From Rhodospirillaceae bacterium UBA6219 (lineage in GTDB: Bacteria > Pseudomonadota > Alphaproteobacteria > Rhodospirillales > Magnetospirillaceae): a DNA stretch of 64,000 nt. A program made the position numbers and the translations under genes. This document shows, piece after piece, positions 53,067-61,670 of the stretch; the stretch's first letter is position 1, and each line of letters starts with the position of its first letter. The stretch lies in contig DISD01000096.1 in assembly GCA_002435715.1 (NCBI GenBank), positions 3,032 through 67,031 of the forward strand, written 5' to 3'. The notes below the pieces were generated by a model. It saw only the letters and a list, made by a program, of their open reading frames with translations. It did not search any database and was not told the origin of the DNA.

Positions 53067-53975
53067 ATGATCGCAATCCTTCGTCAAAACACCTCGTTGC
53101 CCTGGCTGATCGCCATTTTCTGCCTGATCTGGTCGTCGGTTTTCGCGGTGGCCCGCCTGGGCCTGGCCCATGCGCCGCCGCTGACCTTGTTGTCGGTGCG
53201 TTTCGGCTTGGCGGCGCTGATCACTTTGGGGCTGGCCTTGGTGTTGCGCGAACGCCTGCCGCGCGGTCGCGATTTGTGGGGGCTGGCGGCCATCGGAGTG
53301 TCCAGTCACGCCATCTATTTGGGGCTGTCTTATTTGGGCATGCGTCATGTGCCGGCCGGTTTGACCGCCATCATCGTCAGCGCCAATCCGGTGCTGACCG
53401 CCTGTCTGGCGGCGCTGCTGCTGGATGAGCGCCTGTCCATCCGCAAGGTGCTGGGGTTGGGCCTGGGGGTGGTGGGCGTCGGCTTCATCCTGCGCCATCG
53501 GGTGTTGGCCGGCACCGACGACGCGATGGATCTGCTGTGGCCCTTGGGCGCTTTGGTGGCGTTGTCGGGCGGCGCCGTGTTGTTCAAGCGGCTGGGGGTG
53601 AAAAGCGGCGGCTTCGGCGGTCTGTCGGTGCAGTTGGCCGCCGCCTCGGCCTTCCTGGCCGGGCCGGCCTGGGTGGTCGAAGGCGGGCTGGCCTCGGTGG
53701 ACGCCACCGGCGAGTTCTGGTTCTCGCTGGCCTATCAGGCGGTGCTGGCCTCGGTCATCGCTTACGCCATCTGGTTCCATCTGCTGAAGGTCAGCACCGC
53801 CACCGCCGCCAGCGCCTGGCACTTCCTGATCCCGCCCTTGGGGGTGTTGTTCGGCTGGCTGATCATGGACGAGACGGTGATGTGGGCGGATTTCGCCGGC
53901 ATCGTCCCGGTGGCGGCGGGGATCTGGTTGGTCACCCGATCTGGAACACCGCTTCGATTTCGACCGCAACGTTAA
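53067..53975 (+). CDS. EamA/DMT-family metabolite transporter
   Basis: A 302-residue inner-membrane protein with ten hydrophobic segments in two EamA repeats: WLIAIFCLIWSSVFAVARLGL and SAWHFLIPPLGVLFGWLIMDETV are typical. Substrate unknown; amino-acid or metabolite export is usual. CAGGGG lies before the ATG. Its last 44 bases overlap the convergent RidA gene. Confidence 0.87.
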   Translation: MIAILRQNTSLPWLIAIFCLIWSSVFAVARLGLAHAPPLTLLSVRFGLAALITLGLALVLRERLPRGRDLWGLAAIGVSSHAIYLGLSYLGMRHVPAGLTAIIVSANPVLTACLAALLLDERLSIRKVLGLGLGVVGVGFILRHRVLAGTDDAMDLLWPLGALVALSGGAVLFKRLGVKSGGFGGLSVQLAAASAFLAGPAWVVEGGLASVDATGEFWFSLAYQAVLASVIAYAIWFHLLKVSTATAASAWHFLIPPLGVLFGWLIMDETVMWADFAGIVPVAAGIWLVTRSGTPLRFRPQR

Positions 53976-54399
53976 GCGGCAAAGAGGGCGCGCCGACAGC
54001 GACGCGGGCATGACGGCCTGCGTCGCCCAGCACGTCCACCATCAGGTCCGAGGCGCCGTTGACCACCTTGGGCTGGTCGGTGAAGTTGGGCGTGCTGGCG
54101 ACGAAGGCGGTCAGGCGCACCAGACGTTTGACGCGATCCAAATCGCCGTCGCAGGCGGCCTTGGCCTGGGCCAGCAGGTTCAGCGCGCACAGACGGGCGG
54201 CGCGCACGCCGTCTTCCACGCTGACCTCGGCGCCCAAATGGCCCAGTACCACGGGTTTGCCGTTTTCCATGGGCAATTGCCCCGAGACGAAGACCAGATC
54301 GCCCACCACCACATAAGGCACGTAATTGGCCACCGCCACCGCCGGCACCGGCAGCGTGATGCCCAATTGCGCGAGGCGCTGATCGATCGAGTTGCTCAT
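53932..54399 (-). CDS. RidA-family protein (YjgF/YER057c/UK114)
   Basis: A 155-residue protein of the RidA superfamily, larger subgroup: VPYVVVGDLVFVSGQLPMENGKPV, AARLCALNLLAQAKAACDGDLDRV and VGAPSLPLNVAVEIEAVFQI. The Arg that binds the carboxylate in true enamine deaminases appears at the GRHARVAVGAPSLP site, as RVAVG. Deamination of reactive enamines is likely but not certain. GGAGAA lies 5 bases before the ATG. Confidence 0.85.
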   Translation of the reverse strand: MSNSIDQRLAQLGITLPVPAVAVANYVPYVVVGDLVFVSGQLPMENGKPVVLGHLGAEVSVEDGVRAARLCALNLLAQAKAACDGDLDRVKRLVRLTAFVASTPNFTDQPKVVNGASDLMVDVLGDAGRHARVAVGAPSLPLNVAVEIEAVFQIG

Positions 54400-54465
54400 G
54401 GTCGTTCTCCGTTTGGTGGGCGCCCAAATTAGGGGAGGCCTTGGGTTCTTGTCTTGTGGATTCTA

Positions 54466-54494
54466 TGGGTGTATAGCTGACCTATATAACGGTT
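54466..54494 (+). promoter_or_regulatory. ModE-like operator before modB
   Basis: The half-site TATATAACG (54483-54491) matches the right arm of the molybdate-responsive ModE box, and GTGTATA (54469-54475) resembles the left arm, with 7 bases between. It lies 28 bases before the modB ATG. Confidence 0.5.
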
Positions 54495-54521
54495 TGCGCT
54501 GCACAAGAGACTTTCAGCCCT

Positions 54522-55214
54522 ATGTTCATCCTGACGGATTTGGAAATCGAGGCCCTTTACCTGTCTTTGCTGGTGTCCGGCTGGGCGGTGGTGGGTTCGT
54601 TGCCGTTGGGGATCGGCTGCGCCTGGCTGCTGGCGCGCCGTGACTTTCCCGGCAAAAGTCTGGTGGACGGGCTGATCCATTTGCCCTTGGTGTTGCCGCC
54701 GGTGGTGGTGGGCTATTTTCTGCTGGTGCTGATGGGGCGCCGCGGCGTCATCGGGTCGGCGCTTTACGACTGGTTCGGCATTTCGGTGGCCTTCACCTGG
54801 AAGGGCGCCGCCATCGCTTCGGCGGTGATCGCCTTTCCGTTGATGGTCCGTGCCATCCGTCTGTCGCTGGAAGGTGTGGATCGCGGTTTGGAACAAGCGG
54901 CCCGCACCTTGGGATGTGGTCCCTTCGCCACCTTCTTCACGGTGACGTTACCCTTGGTGATGCCGGGCATCCTGACCGGGGTGATCCTGGCCTTCGCCCG
55001 CTCGCTGTCGGAATTCGGCGCCACCATCACCTTCGTTTCCAACATCCCCGGCGAGACCCGCACCCTGCCCATCGCCCTTTACGCCCTGACCCAGATTCCG
55101 GGCGAGGACGCGGCGGCGTTGCGTCTGTGCATCATTTCGGTGGTCGTGGCCTTCGTGGCGCTTATGGCCTCGGAAATCCTGTCGCGCCGGGTCCAGGCCC
55201 GGTTGAAGGGGTAA
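54522..55214 (+). CDS. modB: Molybdate ABC transporter permease
   Basis: A 230-residue inner-membrane permease with five or six hydrophobic segments. The ABC-coupling EAA loop reads EQAARTLGCGPFATFFTVTLPLVMPGILTG, and ARSLSEFGATITFVSNIPGETRTLP is characteristic of ModB. It imports molybdate with ModC and a periplasmic ModA; no modA gene lies in this window. modC follows after 4 bases. Confidence 0.93.
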   Translation: MFILTDLEIEALYLSLLVSGWAVVGSLPLGIGCAWLLARRDFPGKSLVDGLIHLPLVLPPVVVGYFLLVLMGRRGVIGSALYDWFGISVAFTWKGAAIASAVIAFPLMVRAIRLSLEGVDRGLEQAARTLGCGPFATFFTVTLPLVMPGILTGVILAFARSLSEFGATITFVSNIPGETRTLPIALYALTQIPGEDAAALRLCIISVVVAFVALMASEILSRRVQARLKG

Positions 55215-55218
55215 GGCC

Positions 55219-56316
55219 ATGCTGGATCTGTCCGTCATCCGCCAGCAAGGCAGCTTCCGCGTCGATGTCTCCATGAAGACCGGGGCCGGGGTGACCGCCT
55301 TGTTCGGCCCGTCCGGGTCGGGCAAGACCTCGGTGATCAACATGGTGGCCGGCTTGGCCCGTCCCGACCAGGGCCGGATCGAGGTGGACGGCCGGGTGCT
55401 GTTCGATTCCCAGCAAAAAGTCGACATCGCGCCGGAACACCGTCGTTTGGGCTATGTGTTCCAGGACGGCCGCTTGTTCCCGCATCTGTCGGTGCGCGCC
55501 AATCTGAATTTCGGCCGCGACCGGGTGCCCGAATCCGAACGCAAGGTGGAATTCGACGCCGTCATCGACGTGTTGGGCATCGAGCATCTGCTGGACCGTC
55601 GCCCGGCCTTGCTGTCAGGCGGCGAGAAACAGCGTGTGGCCATCGGTCGCGCGCTTTTGGCCAGTCCGCGCATCTTGTTGATGGACGAGCCCCTGGCCGC
55701 CCTGGACGCCAACCGCAAGGCCGAGCTGTTGCCGTTCATCGGGGCGTTGTCCAAGCGGTTCCATATTCCCATCGTCTATGTCAGCCATTCCATGGACGAG
55801 GTCTTAAGTCTGGCCGACACATTGGTGCTGATGGACCAGGGCAAGATGGCGGCCATCGGTCCCACCGAAGACTTGCTGTCGCGCCCTGAATTACGGCCGT
55901 TGACCGGTCGTTGGGAAGCCGGCTCGGTGATCCGCGCCAAGGTGGAAGGTCACGACAAGCAGGAAGGCATGACCCGCTTGCGCTTTGCCGGCGGTTCTTT
56001 GGTCATGGCCCGCAACCATCTGGCTTTGGGCTCGACCGTGCGGCTGCGCGTCCACGCCAGCGACGTGGCCATCGCCTTGGACCATCCCGGCCGGGTGTCG
56101 GTCCGCAACGTGTTGCCGGCCAAGGTGGTGTCGGTCCGCCAGGTGGACCCCAGTCTGGTGGACGTCATCCTGGCATGTGGGGAAACCCAATTGTGGGCGC
56201 AGATTTCAGGATGTGCCCAGGCTGATTTGGATTTGAAACCGGGTGCCGATGTTTACGCCATGGTCAAGGCGCTGACCATCGCCCGCGGAGAGGTCGCCGA
56301 AACCGGAGAGACGTGA
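55219..56316 (+). CDS. modC: Molybdate ABC transporter ATP-binding protein
   Basis: A 365-residue ATPase. Walker A GPSGSGKTS, signature LSGGEKQRVAIGRALL, Walker B ILLMDEPLAALD and the switch His in YVSHSMDEV are present. The C-terminal 70 residues form a Mop/TOBE-type domain (NVLPAKVVSVRQVDPSLVDVILACGETQLWAQI) that binds molybdate or regulates transport. It joins the NifX-like gene directly. Confidence 0.94.
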   Translation: MLDLSVIRQQGSFRVDVSMKTGAGVTALFGPSGSGKTSVINMVAGLARPDQGRIEVDGRVLFDSQQKVDIAPEHRRLGYVFQDGRLFPHLSVRANLNFGRDRVPESERKVEFDAVIDVLGIEHLLDRRPALLSGGEKQRVAIGRALLASPRILLMDEPLAALDANRKAELLPFIGALSKRFHIPIVYVSHSMDEVLSLADTLVLMDQGKMAAIGPTEDLLSRPELRPLTGRWEAGSVIRAKVEGHDKQEGMTRLRFAGGSLVMARNHLALGSTVRLRVHASDVAIALDHPGRVSVRNVLPAKVVSVRQVDPSLVDVILACGETQLWAQISGCAQADLDLKPGADVYAMVKALTIARGEVAETGET

Positions 56317-56732
56317 TGAAGATCGCCATCGCCACCCAGGACATGACCCATGTGGACGCACATCTGGGCTGGGCGCGGCATCTTCTGATCTTCGATGTTT
56401 CCGCCGAAGGCTATCGTTATGTGGCGACCCGGGCTTTCCGCCAGGGGCTGGCCCAGGATGGCGACCACGACAAGCTGGGGCCGCGTATCCGGGCGTTGCG
56501 CGGCTGTTCCATGGTCTTCGTCGTCGATGTGGGGCCGGAAGGCGAGGCCGGCTTGGCCCGCGCCCGCGTCGTCCCCATGCGGGCCTATGCCGGCAAGCCC
56601 ATCGTCAACGCCCTGGACGCCCTGCGCGACGGTTTAAGGCGCAATCCGCGCGGCTGGCTGCGGCGCGAGCAGCAAAAGGACCATTTCAGTAAAGCCGCCG
56701 CCGAAAGGCGAGAGCAGAACCGGTCAAGGTGA
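56316..56732 (+). CDS. NifX/NifB C-terminal-like (dinitrogenase Fe-Mo cofactor family) protein
   Basis: A 138-residue protein of the family that holds iron-molybdenum cofactor precursors: MKIAIATQDMTHVDAHLGWARHLLIFDVS, LRGCSMVFVVDVGPEGEAGLARARV and KPIVNALDALRDGL. It starts 3 bases after an in-frame GTG, with GGAGAG upstream, and overlaps modC by 1 base. Its operon with a molybdate transporter suggests a role in Mo handling or cofactor assembly. Its last 47 bases overlap the convergent ABC permease gene. Confidence 0.82.
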   Translation: MKIAIATQDMTHVDAHLGWARHLLIFDVSAEGYRYVATRAFRQGLAQDGDHDKLGPRIRALRGCSMVFVVDVGPEGEAGLARARVVPMRAYAGKPIVNALDALRDGLRRNPRGWLRREQQKDHFSKAAAERREQNRSR

Positions 56733-57783
56733 CCGCCGCGATCACCAGCATGGGCCAGATGCTGTCCCAGGCCTGGGCCGGACCGATGCCTTTGAGGAAC
56801 AATCCCCAGATCAGATGCAGGAAGTGGCGCACCGGATTGGCCAGGGTCACCACTTGCAGCCAGTCGGGCATGTTTTCCACCGGGGTGGCGAAGCCCGACA
56901 GGATCATGGTCGGCACCAAAAAGAAGAACGCCCCCAAGATGGCTTGCTGCTGGGTGCTGCACAGCGCCGAGATGAACAACCCCACCCCGATCACCGAGGC
57001 GACGAAGGCCACCACCGCGGCATAGACCAGGACCAGCGAGGCGGTCATCGGCACCTCGAACCACCAACTGGACACCACGATGATGATGGTGCTTTCGATC
57101 AGCCCGATCAGCAGCGCCGGCATGGTCTTGCCGACCAGGATTTCCCACGGTCGCAAGGGGGTGACCAGCAATTGCTCGAACGTCCCCAGTTCACGTTCGC
57201 GGGCCACCGACAGCGCGGTGACCACCAGCGCCACCACCTGGGTCAGCACGCCGACCAATCCGGGCACCACCACCCAGATGCTTTCCAAATTGGGATTGAA
57301 CCACGACCGGGTCACCAGGGGCGGAATCCGGGTTCCCGGCGCTAATTGGGTGTTGTGGGCGGTGACGATGTTTTGCAGATAGCCCGACACGATCTGGGCG
57401 CTGTTCGAGCGTCTTCCGTCCAAGATCACCTGGACGCTGGCGCCGCCACCTTGTTCGACCTTGCGGCTGAAATCCTGGGGAATGCGCAACGCCACCATCG
57501 CCCGGCGCGAATCGATGGCGTCGCGCAATTGCTCTTCGGTGCCGACCACCACCAGATCGGAAAAAACCGGGGCACCGGCGACCCGGGCCACCAATTCCCG
57601 CGCCGCCAATCCGCCATCCAGGTTCAGCAGCGCCAGCGACGCCTGTTTGACGTCATAGGTGCAGGCATAGGAAAACACCGCCAATTGCACCAAAGGCGGG
57701 ATGATCATGACGAAGCGGCTTTTGGGGTCGCGCCACAGCGCCAGCATTTCCTTGATGATCAGCGATCGGATGCGGCCGAACAT
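56686..57783 (-). CDS. ABC-2 type transporter permease (YhhJ/YbhR-like), second copy
   Basis: A 365-residue membrane protein: one N-terminal membrane segment, a large periplasmic domain, and a C-terminal bundle with the ABC-2 signature ARERELGTFEQLLVTPLRPWEILVGK. Together with the next gene it forms the transport pore of an exporter driven by the tandem ATPase. It begins 5 bases after the first permease gene. Substrate unknown; multidrug or lipid export is typical. Confidence 0.88.
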   Translation of the reverse strand: MFGRIRSLIIKEMLALWRDPKSRFVMIIPPLVQLAVFSYACTYDVKQASLALLNLDGGLAARELVARVAGAPVFSDLVVVGTEEQLRDAIDSRRAMVALRIPQDFSRKVEQGGGASVQVILDGRRSNSAQIVSGYLQNIVTAHNTQLAPGTRIPPLVTRSWFNPNLESIWVVVPGLVGVLTQVVALVVTALSVARERELGTFEQLLVTPLRPWEILVGKTMPALLIGLIESTIIIVVSSWWFEVPMTASLVLVYAAVVAFVASVIGVGLFISALCSTQQQAILGAFFFLVPTMILSGFATPVENMPDWLQVVTLANPVRHFLHLIWGLFLKGIGPAQAWDSIWPMLVIAAVTLTGSALAFRRRLY

Positions 57784-57788
57784 GGCGG

Positions 57789-58907
57789 TTACTCCAAGCT
57801 CTTGCGGGTGCGCTTCCAGGTCAGGGCCAGGAAAAAGGTGGCAATGGCCAGCAACGCCAGGGAATTGGGCCAGATGACGCTCCACACGTCGCCGGCCAGG
57901 AACAGCGTCTGCAAGATGGTGACGAAATAGCGCGCCGCCACGATGCGCGACAACAATTCGATGGGCAGCGGCATGCTGGACGGTTCGAAGACGAAACCCG
58001 ACAGCATGAAGGCGGGCAGGAAGGCGGCGATCAACGCCACCTGACCGGCGACGAACTGGTTCTTGGCGATGGTCGAGATCAGCAAGCCCATGGCCAGCGA
58101 ACAGGCCATGTAAAGCGCCGAACACAGGGTCAGCACCCACCACGAGCCCCTAAACGGCACGTCGTAGACACTCATTCCCACCAGCACCGACAGCGCCATG
58201 CCGCCCATGCCGAGGACGAAATAAGGCGCCAGCTTGCCCACCAGCAGCTCGAAGCGGCCGACCGGGGTGGCGATCAACGCCTCCATGGTGCCGCGCTCCC
58301 ATTCGCGGGCCACCACCAGGGCGGTCAGGATGGTGCCGGTCAGCGTCATGATGATGGCGATCAGACCGGGGATCAGGAAATGCCGTGATTCGAGGGCCGG
58401 GTTGAACCACACACGGCTTTCCACGCTGATGGGCAAAGTGATGGATTGGGCGGCGGAGCGGGCTTCATAGGCCAGCCATTTGGCCCACACCCCTTCCACA
58501 TAGCCCTTGGCCAGCCGGGCGGTGTTGGCGTCGGTACCGTCCAACAGCACCTGGATGGGGGCTTCGGCGCCCCGGTTCAATCGGGATTCGAAATCGTTGG
58601 CCAGCAGCAATGCGGCCCGGTACTGCCCCGAGATCAGACCGGCTTCGGCATCCTGGCGCAGGCGCACTTCGTCGACGACGAAGAAGGGCGAGGCCCGAAA
58701 GGCGGCAACCAGTGACTGGGCCTTGGGGGTGGATTGTTCCAGCACCACCGCCATGCGGATGTCCTTGGCGTCCAGCGACACGCCGAAGCCGATCAGCAAC
58801 AGCAGCACCAAGGGCAGGGCGAAGGCGATGTACAGGCTGGACGGATCACGGCGGATCTGCAGCGCTTCCTTGGCCATCAGGGCGATCAGGCGGCGGGGTT
58901 TCATCAT
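57789..58907 (-). CDS. ABC-2 type transporter permease (YhhJ/YbhR-like), first copy
   Basis: A 372-residue paralogue of the next permease with the same layout; the signature region reads AREWERGTMEALIATPVGRFELLVGK. GAGGAGG lies before paired ATGs at 58907 and 58904, and the start overlaps the end of the ATPase gene. The two half-transporters probably pair as a heterodimer. Confidence 0.88.
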   Translation of the reverse strand: MMKPRRLIALMAKEALQIRRDPSSLYIAFALPLVLLLLIGFGVSLDAKDIRMAVVLEQSTPKAQSLVAAFRASPFFVVDEVRLRQDAEAGLISGQYRAALLLANDFESRLNRGAEAPIQVLLDGTDANTARLAKGYVEGVWAKWLAYEARSAAQSITLPISVESRVWFNPALESRHFLIPGLIAIIMTLTGTILTALVVAREWERGTMEALIATPVGRFELLVGKLAPYFVLGMGGMALSVLVGMSVYDVPFRGSWWVLTLCSALYMACSLAMGLLISTIAKNQFVAGQVALIAAFLPAFMLSGFVFEPSSMPLPIELLSRIVAARYFVTILQTLFLAGDVWSVIWPNSLALLAIATFFLALTWKRTRKSLE

Positions 58908-60550
58908 CTGTCGGCCTCCTCGACCAAGGCGATGAAGGCGTCTTCCAGCGTGGGGTCGGGACGGGTTTCGCTGCGGGCGCGGGCCTTGATCTGGTCAGGC
59001 GTGCCGATGGCGATCAGCTTGCCGGCATAGACGATGCCGATGCGGTCGCAATATTCGGCTTCGTCCAGGAAATGGGTGGTGACCAGGACCGACACGCCCT
59101 GGGCCGCCATGGCATTGATGTGCGACCAGAATTCGCGGCGCACCAAGGGATCGACGCCGGATGTGGGTTCGTCCAGGAACAAGGTGTCGGGGCCGTGCAT
59201 GATGGCGCAGGCCAGGGCCAGACGCTGCTTGAAGCCCAAGGGCAGGGTGCCGGCATCGGACCCGGCCAGGGATTCCAGGCCAAAGACCTTTTCCATGGTG
59301 GCGATGGTTTGTCGCTTGGTGCTTCCCGTCAGCCCATAGATGCCGGCGAAGAAGTTCAGGTTCTGGCGGACCGACAATTCCGGGTAAAGCGAGAATTTCT
59401 GCGACATGTAGCCCAGGCGTTGGCGACCTTGGGCTGCGGCTTTCGCCAGGTCCAGACCGCCCACCAGCGCCTTGCCCGAGCTTGCCGGCAACAGGCCGCA
59501 CAGCATGCGGAAGGTGGTGGACTTGCCGGCGCCGTTAGGCCCCAACAGGCCGAAGATTTCGCCTTGCTTGACGTCGAAGCTGACATGGTCGACGGCGGTG
59601 AAGTCGCCGAAGCGGCGCACCAGATCGTCGGCGCGCACCGCGATGCCGTCGGCATGGGACGGCGGATGGGGGCGGGGTGGCAAGGCGGGGATGGGGCCGG
59701 TGTCTTCCAGCAGGGTGACGAAGGCGTCCTCGAAGCGTGGTGCCACCGGTTCCAAGGTGCAGTCGGGCAGATCGGGGGGCAAGGAACCGGCGTGCAGCAC
59801 CAACCTGACGCTGGCGCCCTGGATCAGCGCGTCACGCACATTTGCATTGGCGGCGGCCAAGCTTTGCAGCTTACGGCGCTCGCCCCCCTTGGCGACGAAG
59901 CAGCGCCCGGCGACGCGGGCGGTCAATTGCGCCGGCGGGCCGTCATGCAGCAATTGGCCCTTGTCCATCAGCAGCACATGGTCGCAGCGTTCGGCTTCGT
60001 CCAGATAAGCGGTGCTCCACACCACCGCCACGCCCTGGGTCGCCAGATCGCCGACCATGGTCCAAAGCTGCCGGCGCGACACCGGGTCGACGCCGACGCT
60101 GGGTTCATCCAGCAACAACACGTCGGGCTTGGCCAACAGGGCGCAGGCCAGCCCCAGTTTCTGCTTCATGCCGCCCGACAACTTGCCGGCCAGCCGGGTC
60201 TGGAAACCGTCCAATCCGGCGAAACCCAGCAGACGGGCGAAGGTGGCGGGTTGGTCGGCGGGGGGCAGTTCCCGCAATTCGGCGTAAAGCCGCATGTTCT
60301 CGGCCACCGTCAGATCTTCGTACAGGCCGAAGCGTTGCGGCATGGTGCCGATGCTGCCGATGACGGCGATGGTGCCCTGGTCCGGCTTCATCAACCCGGC
60401 CATCAGCCGCATCAAGGTGGTCTTGCCGGAACCGTCGGCGCCGACCAGACCGGTGATGCGGCCGCTTTCGATCCGGGCGGAAAGCTGGCGAATGGCGGGG
60501 GTGCGACCGAAAGATTTGCCCACCCCATCCAGGGTGATGGCGGCGGACAT
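58904..60550 (-). CDS. ABC transporter ATPase with two nucleotide-binding domains (RbbA-like)
   Basis: A 548-residue fused ATPase. NBD1 (about 4-230): Walker A VGADGSGKTT, signature LSGGMKQKLGLACAL, Walker B VLLLDEPSVGVD. NBD2 (about 300-530): Walker A GPNGAGKSTT, signature LPLGFKQRLALACAIM, Walker B TLFLDEPTSGVD. NBD1 has Asp in place of Asn in its P-loop, and NBD2 has LPLG instead of LSGG, so the two sites are probably unequal. ATG at 60550 overlaps the HlyD stop by 2 bases. Confidence 0.9.
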   Translation of the reverse strand: MSAAITLDGVGKSFGRTPAIRQLSARIESGRITGLVGADGSGKTTLMRLMAGLMKPDQGTIAVIGSIGTMPQRFGLYEDLTVAENMRLYAELRELPPADQPATFARLLGFAGLDGFQTRLAGKLSGGMKQKLGLACALLAKPDVLLLDEPSVGVDPVSRRQLWTMVGDLATQGVAVVWSTAYLDEAERCDHVLLMDKGQLLHDGPPAQLTARVAGRCFVAKGGERRKLQSLAAANANVRDALIQGASVRLVLHAGSLPPDLPDCTLEPVAPRFEDAFVTLLEDTGPIPALPPRPHPPSHADGIAVRADDLVRRFGDFTAVDHVSFDVKQGEIFGLLGPNGAGKSTTFRMLCGLLPASSGKALVGGLDLAKAAAQGRQRLGYMSQKFSLYPELSVRQNLNFFAGIYGLTGSTKRQTIATMEKVFGLESLAGSDAGTLPLGFKQRLALACAIMHGPDTLFLDEPTSGVDPLVRREFWSHINAMAAQGVSVLVTTHFLDEAEYCDRIGIVYAGKLIAIGTPDQIKARARSETRPDPTLEDAFIALVEEADR

Positions 60551-61533
60551 CACTTTTGTGCCGTGTTCAGGTGCAAGGTCACCGGCATGCCCTGGCGCAG
60601 GGATTCGTCCGGGTCGGACACCACGATGCGCAGGCGATAGACCAACGACGTGCGCAATTCACGGGTTTCCACCGATTTCGGCGTGAACTCGGCCACCGGC
60701 GAGATGAAGCCCACCTGACCGTGATAAGACCGCCCGCCATCGGTGACGATGTCGGCCGCCATGCCGGGCTGAACCTTGCCCAAATCGGGCTCGGCCACCC
60801 AGGCGCGCACCTGCATGGGCGACGACAGCGCCAATGTGGCGACCGTCGAGCCGGGCAGGGTCATGGAGCCGGGTTCGCGCACCCGGGTCATCACCACGCC
60901 GTCCGACGGTGCGTTCAGCACCGCATCGGCCAGCCGTCGGCGCATCAGATCCAAGGTGGCGCGTTCGCCGTCCACTTGGGCGCGGGCGATGGTGATGTCT
61001 TCTTCGCGGAAGCCTTGGCGCGACAGGTCCAGGGCTTGGCGGGCGCGTGACGCGCTGGCCTCGGCCTGACGCAGCACATTGCGAGCATCGTCCAGCGCCT
61101 GGCGGGAAATGGTGGAATCCACCGGCAACGCCGACCGGCGGTCATAGGTGGCGCGCGCGTTAGTCAGCGCCGCCTCGGCCTTTTCCAGTTCGGCCTTGGC
61201 CTGGGCGATTTCTTGCGGGCGGTTGCCGGCTTCCAGCTTGGCCAGTTGCGCCTCTTGCGCCGCCAGTCGGGATTCGGCCACCCGCACCGCATCCTTCAGG
61301 TAGCCGTCATCCAGTTCGGCCACCACCTGGCCGGTGGTGACGCGGTCGCCTTCTTCCACCAGCAACTTGGCCAGACGGCCTTCGACGCGGAAGGACAAAT
61401 CCACCTGGCGGACGTCCACGTTGCCGGACAGGGTCAGCACCCCCGTGTCGGCGACGGGGCGGTGGCTCAGCCACCAGCCGCCCCCGGCCAAGCCCGCCAA
61501 AACGGCAACGGCGATCACGGGTTTGCGGTTCAT
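60550..61533 (-). CDS. HlyD-family membrane fusion protein (YhiI/YbhG-like)
   Basis: A 327-residue adaptor with an N-terminal membrane anchor (about 5-24), lipoyl half (RVEGRLAKLLVEEGDRVTTGQVVAELDDGYLKD), a long coiled-coil (about 80-200) and beta-barrel end. It leads the exporter operon HlyD, ATPase, permease, permease. GGAGG lies 5 bases before the ATG at 61533. The 40 bases upstream hold an AT-rich, repeat-bearing stretch (ACTGTACGGTTCAGTTCAGT) that could be a TetR-type operator; no TetR gene is adjacent. Confidence 0.9.
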   Translation of the reverse strand: MNRKPVIAVAVLAGLAGGGWWLSHRPVADTGVLTLSGNVDVRQVDLSFRVEGRLAKLLVEEGDRVTTGQVVAELDDGYLKDAVRVAESRLAAQEAQLAKLEAGNRPQEIAQAKAELEKAEAALTNARATYDRRSALPVDSTISRQALDDARNVLRQAEASASRARQALDLSRQGFREEDITIARAQVDGERATLDLMRRRLADAVLNAPSDGVVMTRVREPGSMTLPGSTVATLALSSPMQVRAWVAEPDLGKVQPGMAADIVTDGGRSYHGQVGFISPVAEFTPKSVETRELRTSLVYRLRIVVSDPDESLRQGMPVTLHLNTAQK

Positions 61534-61670
61534 GGCATCCTCCAAAGCAAACTGTACGGTTCAGTTCAGTTTGAAAAGTATATACCACTGTACCGCCAAG
61601 GGAAGGTTAACCAATGCTGTTTTCCACATGTCTTCGTTGCAAAGATGACGCTGACGGCCGGGGGCGGCGC

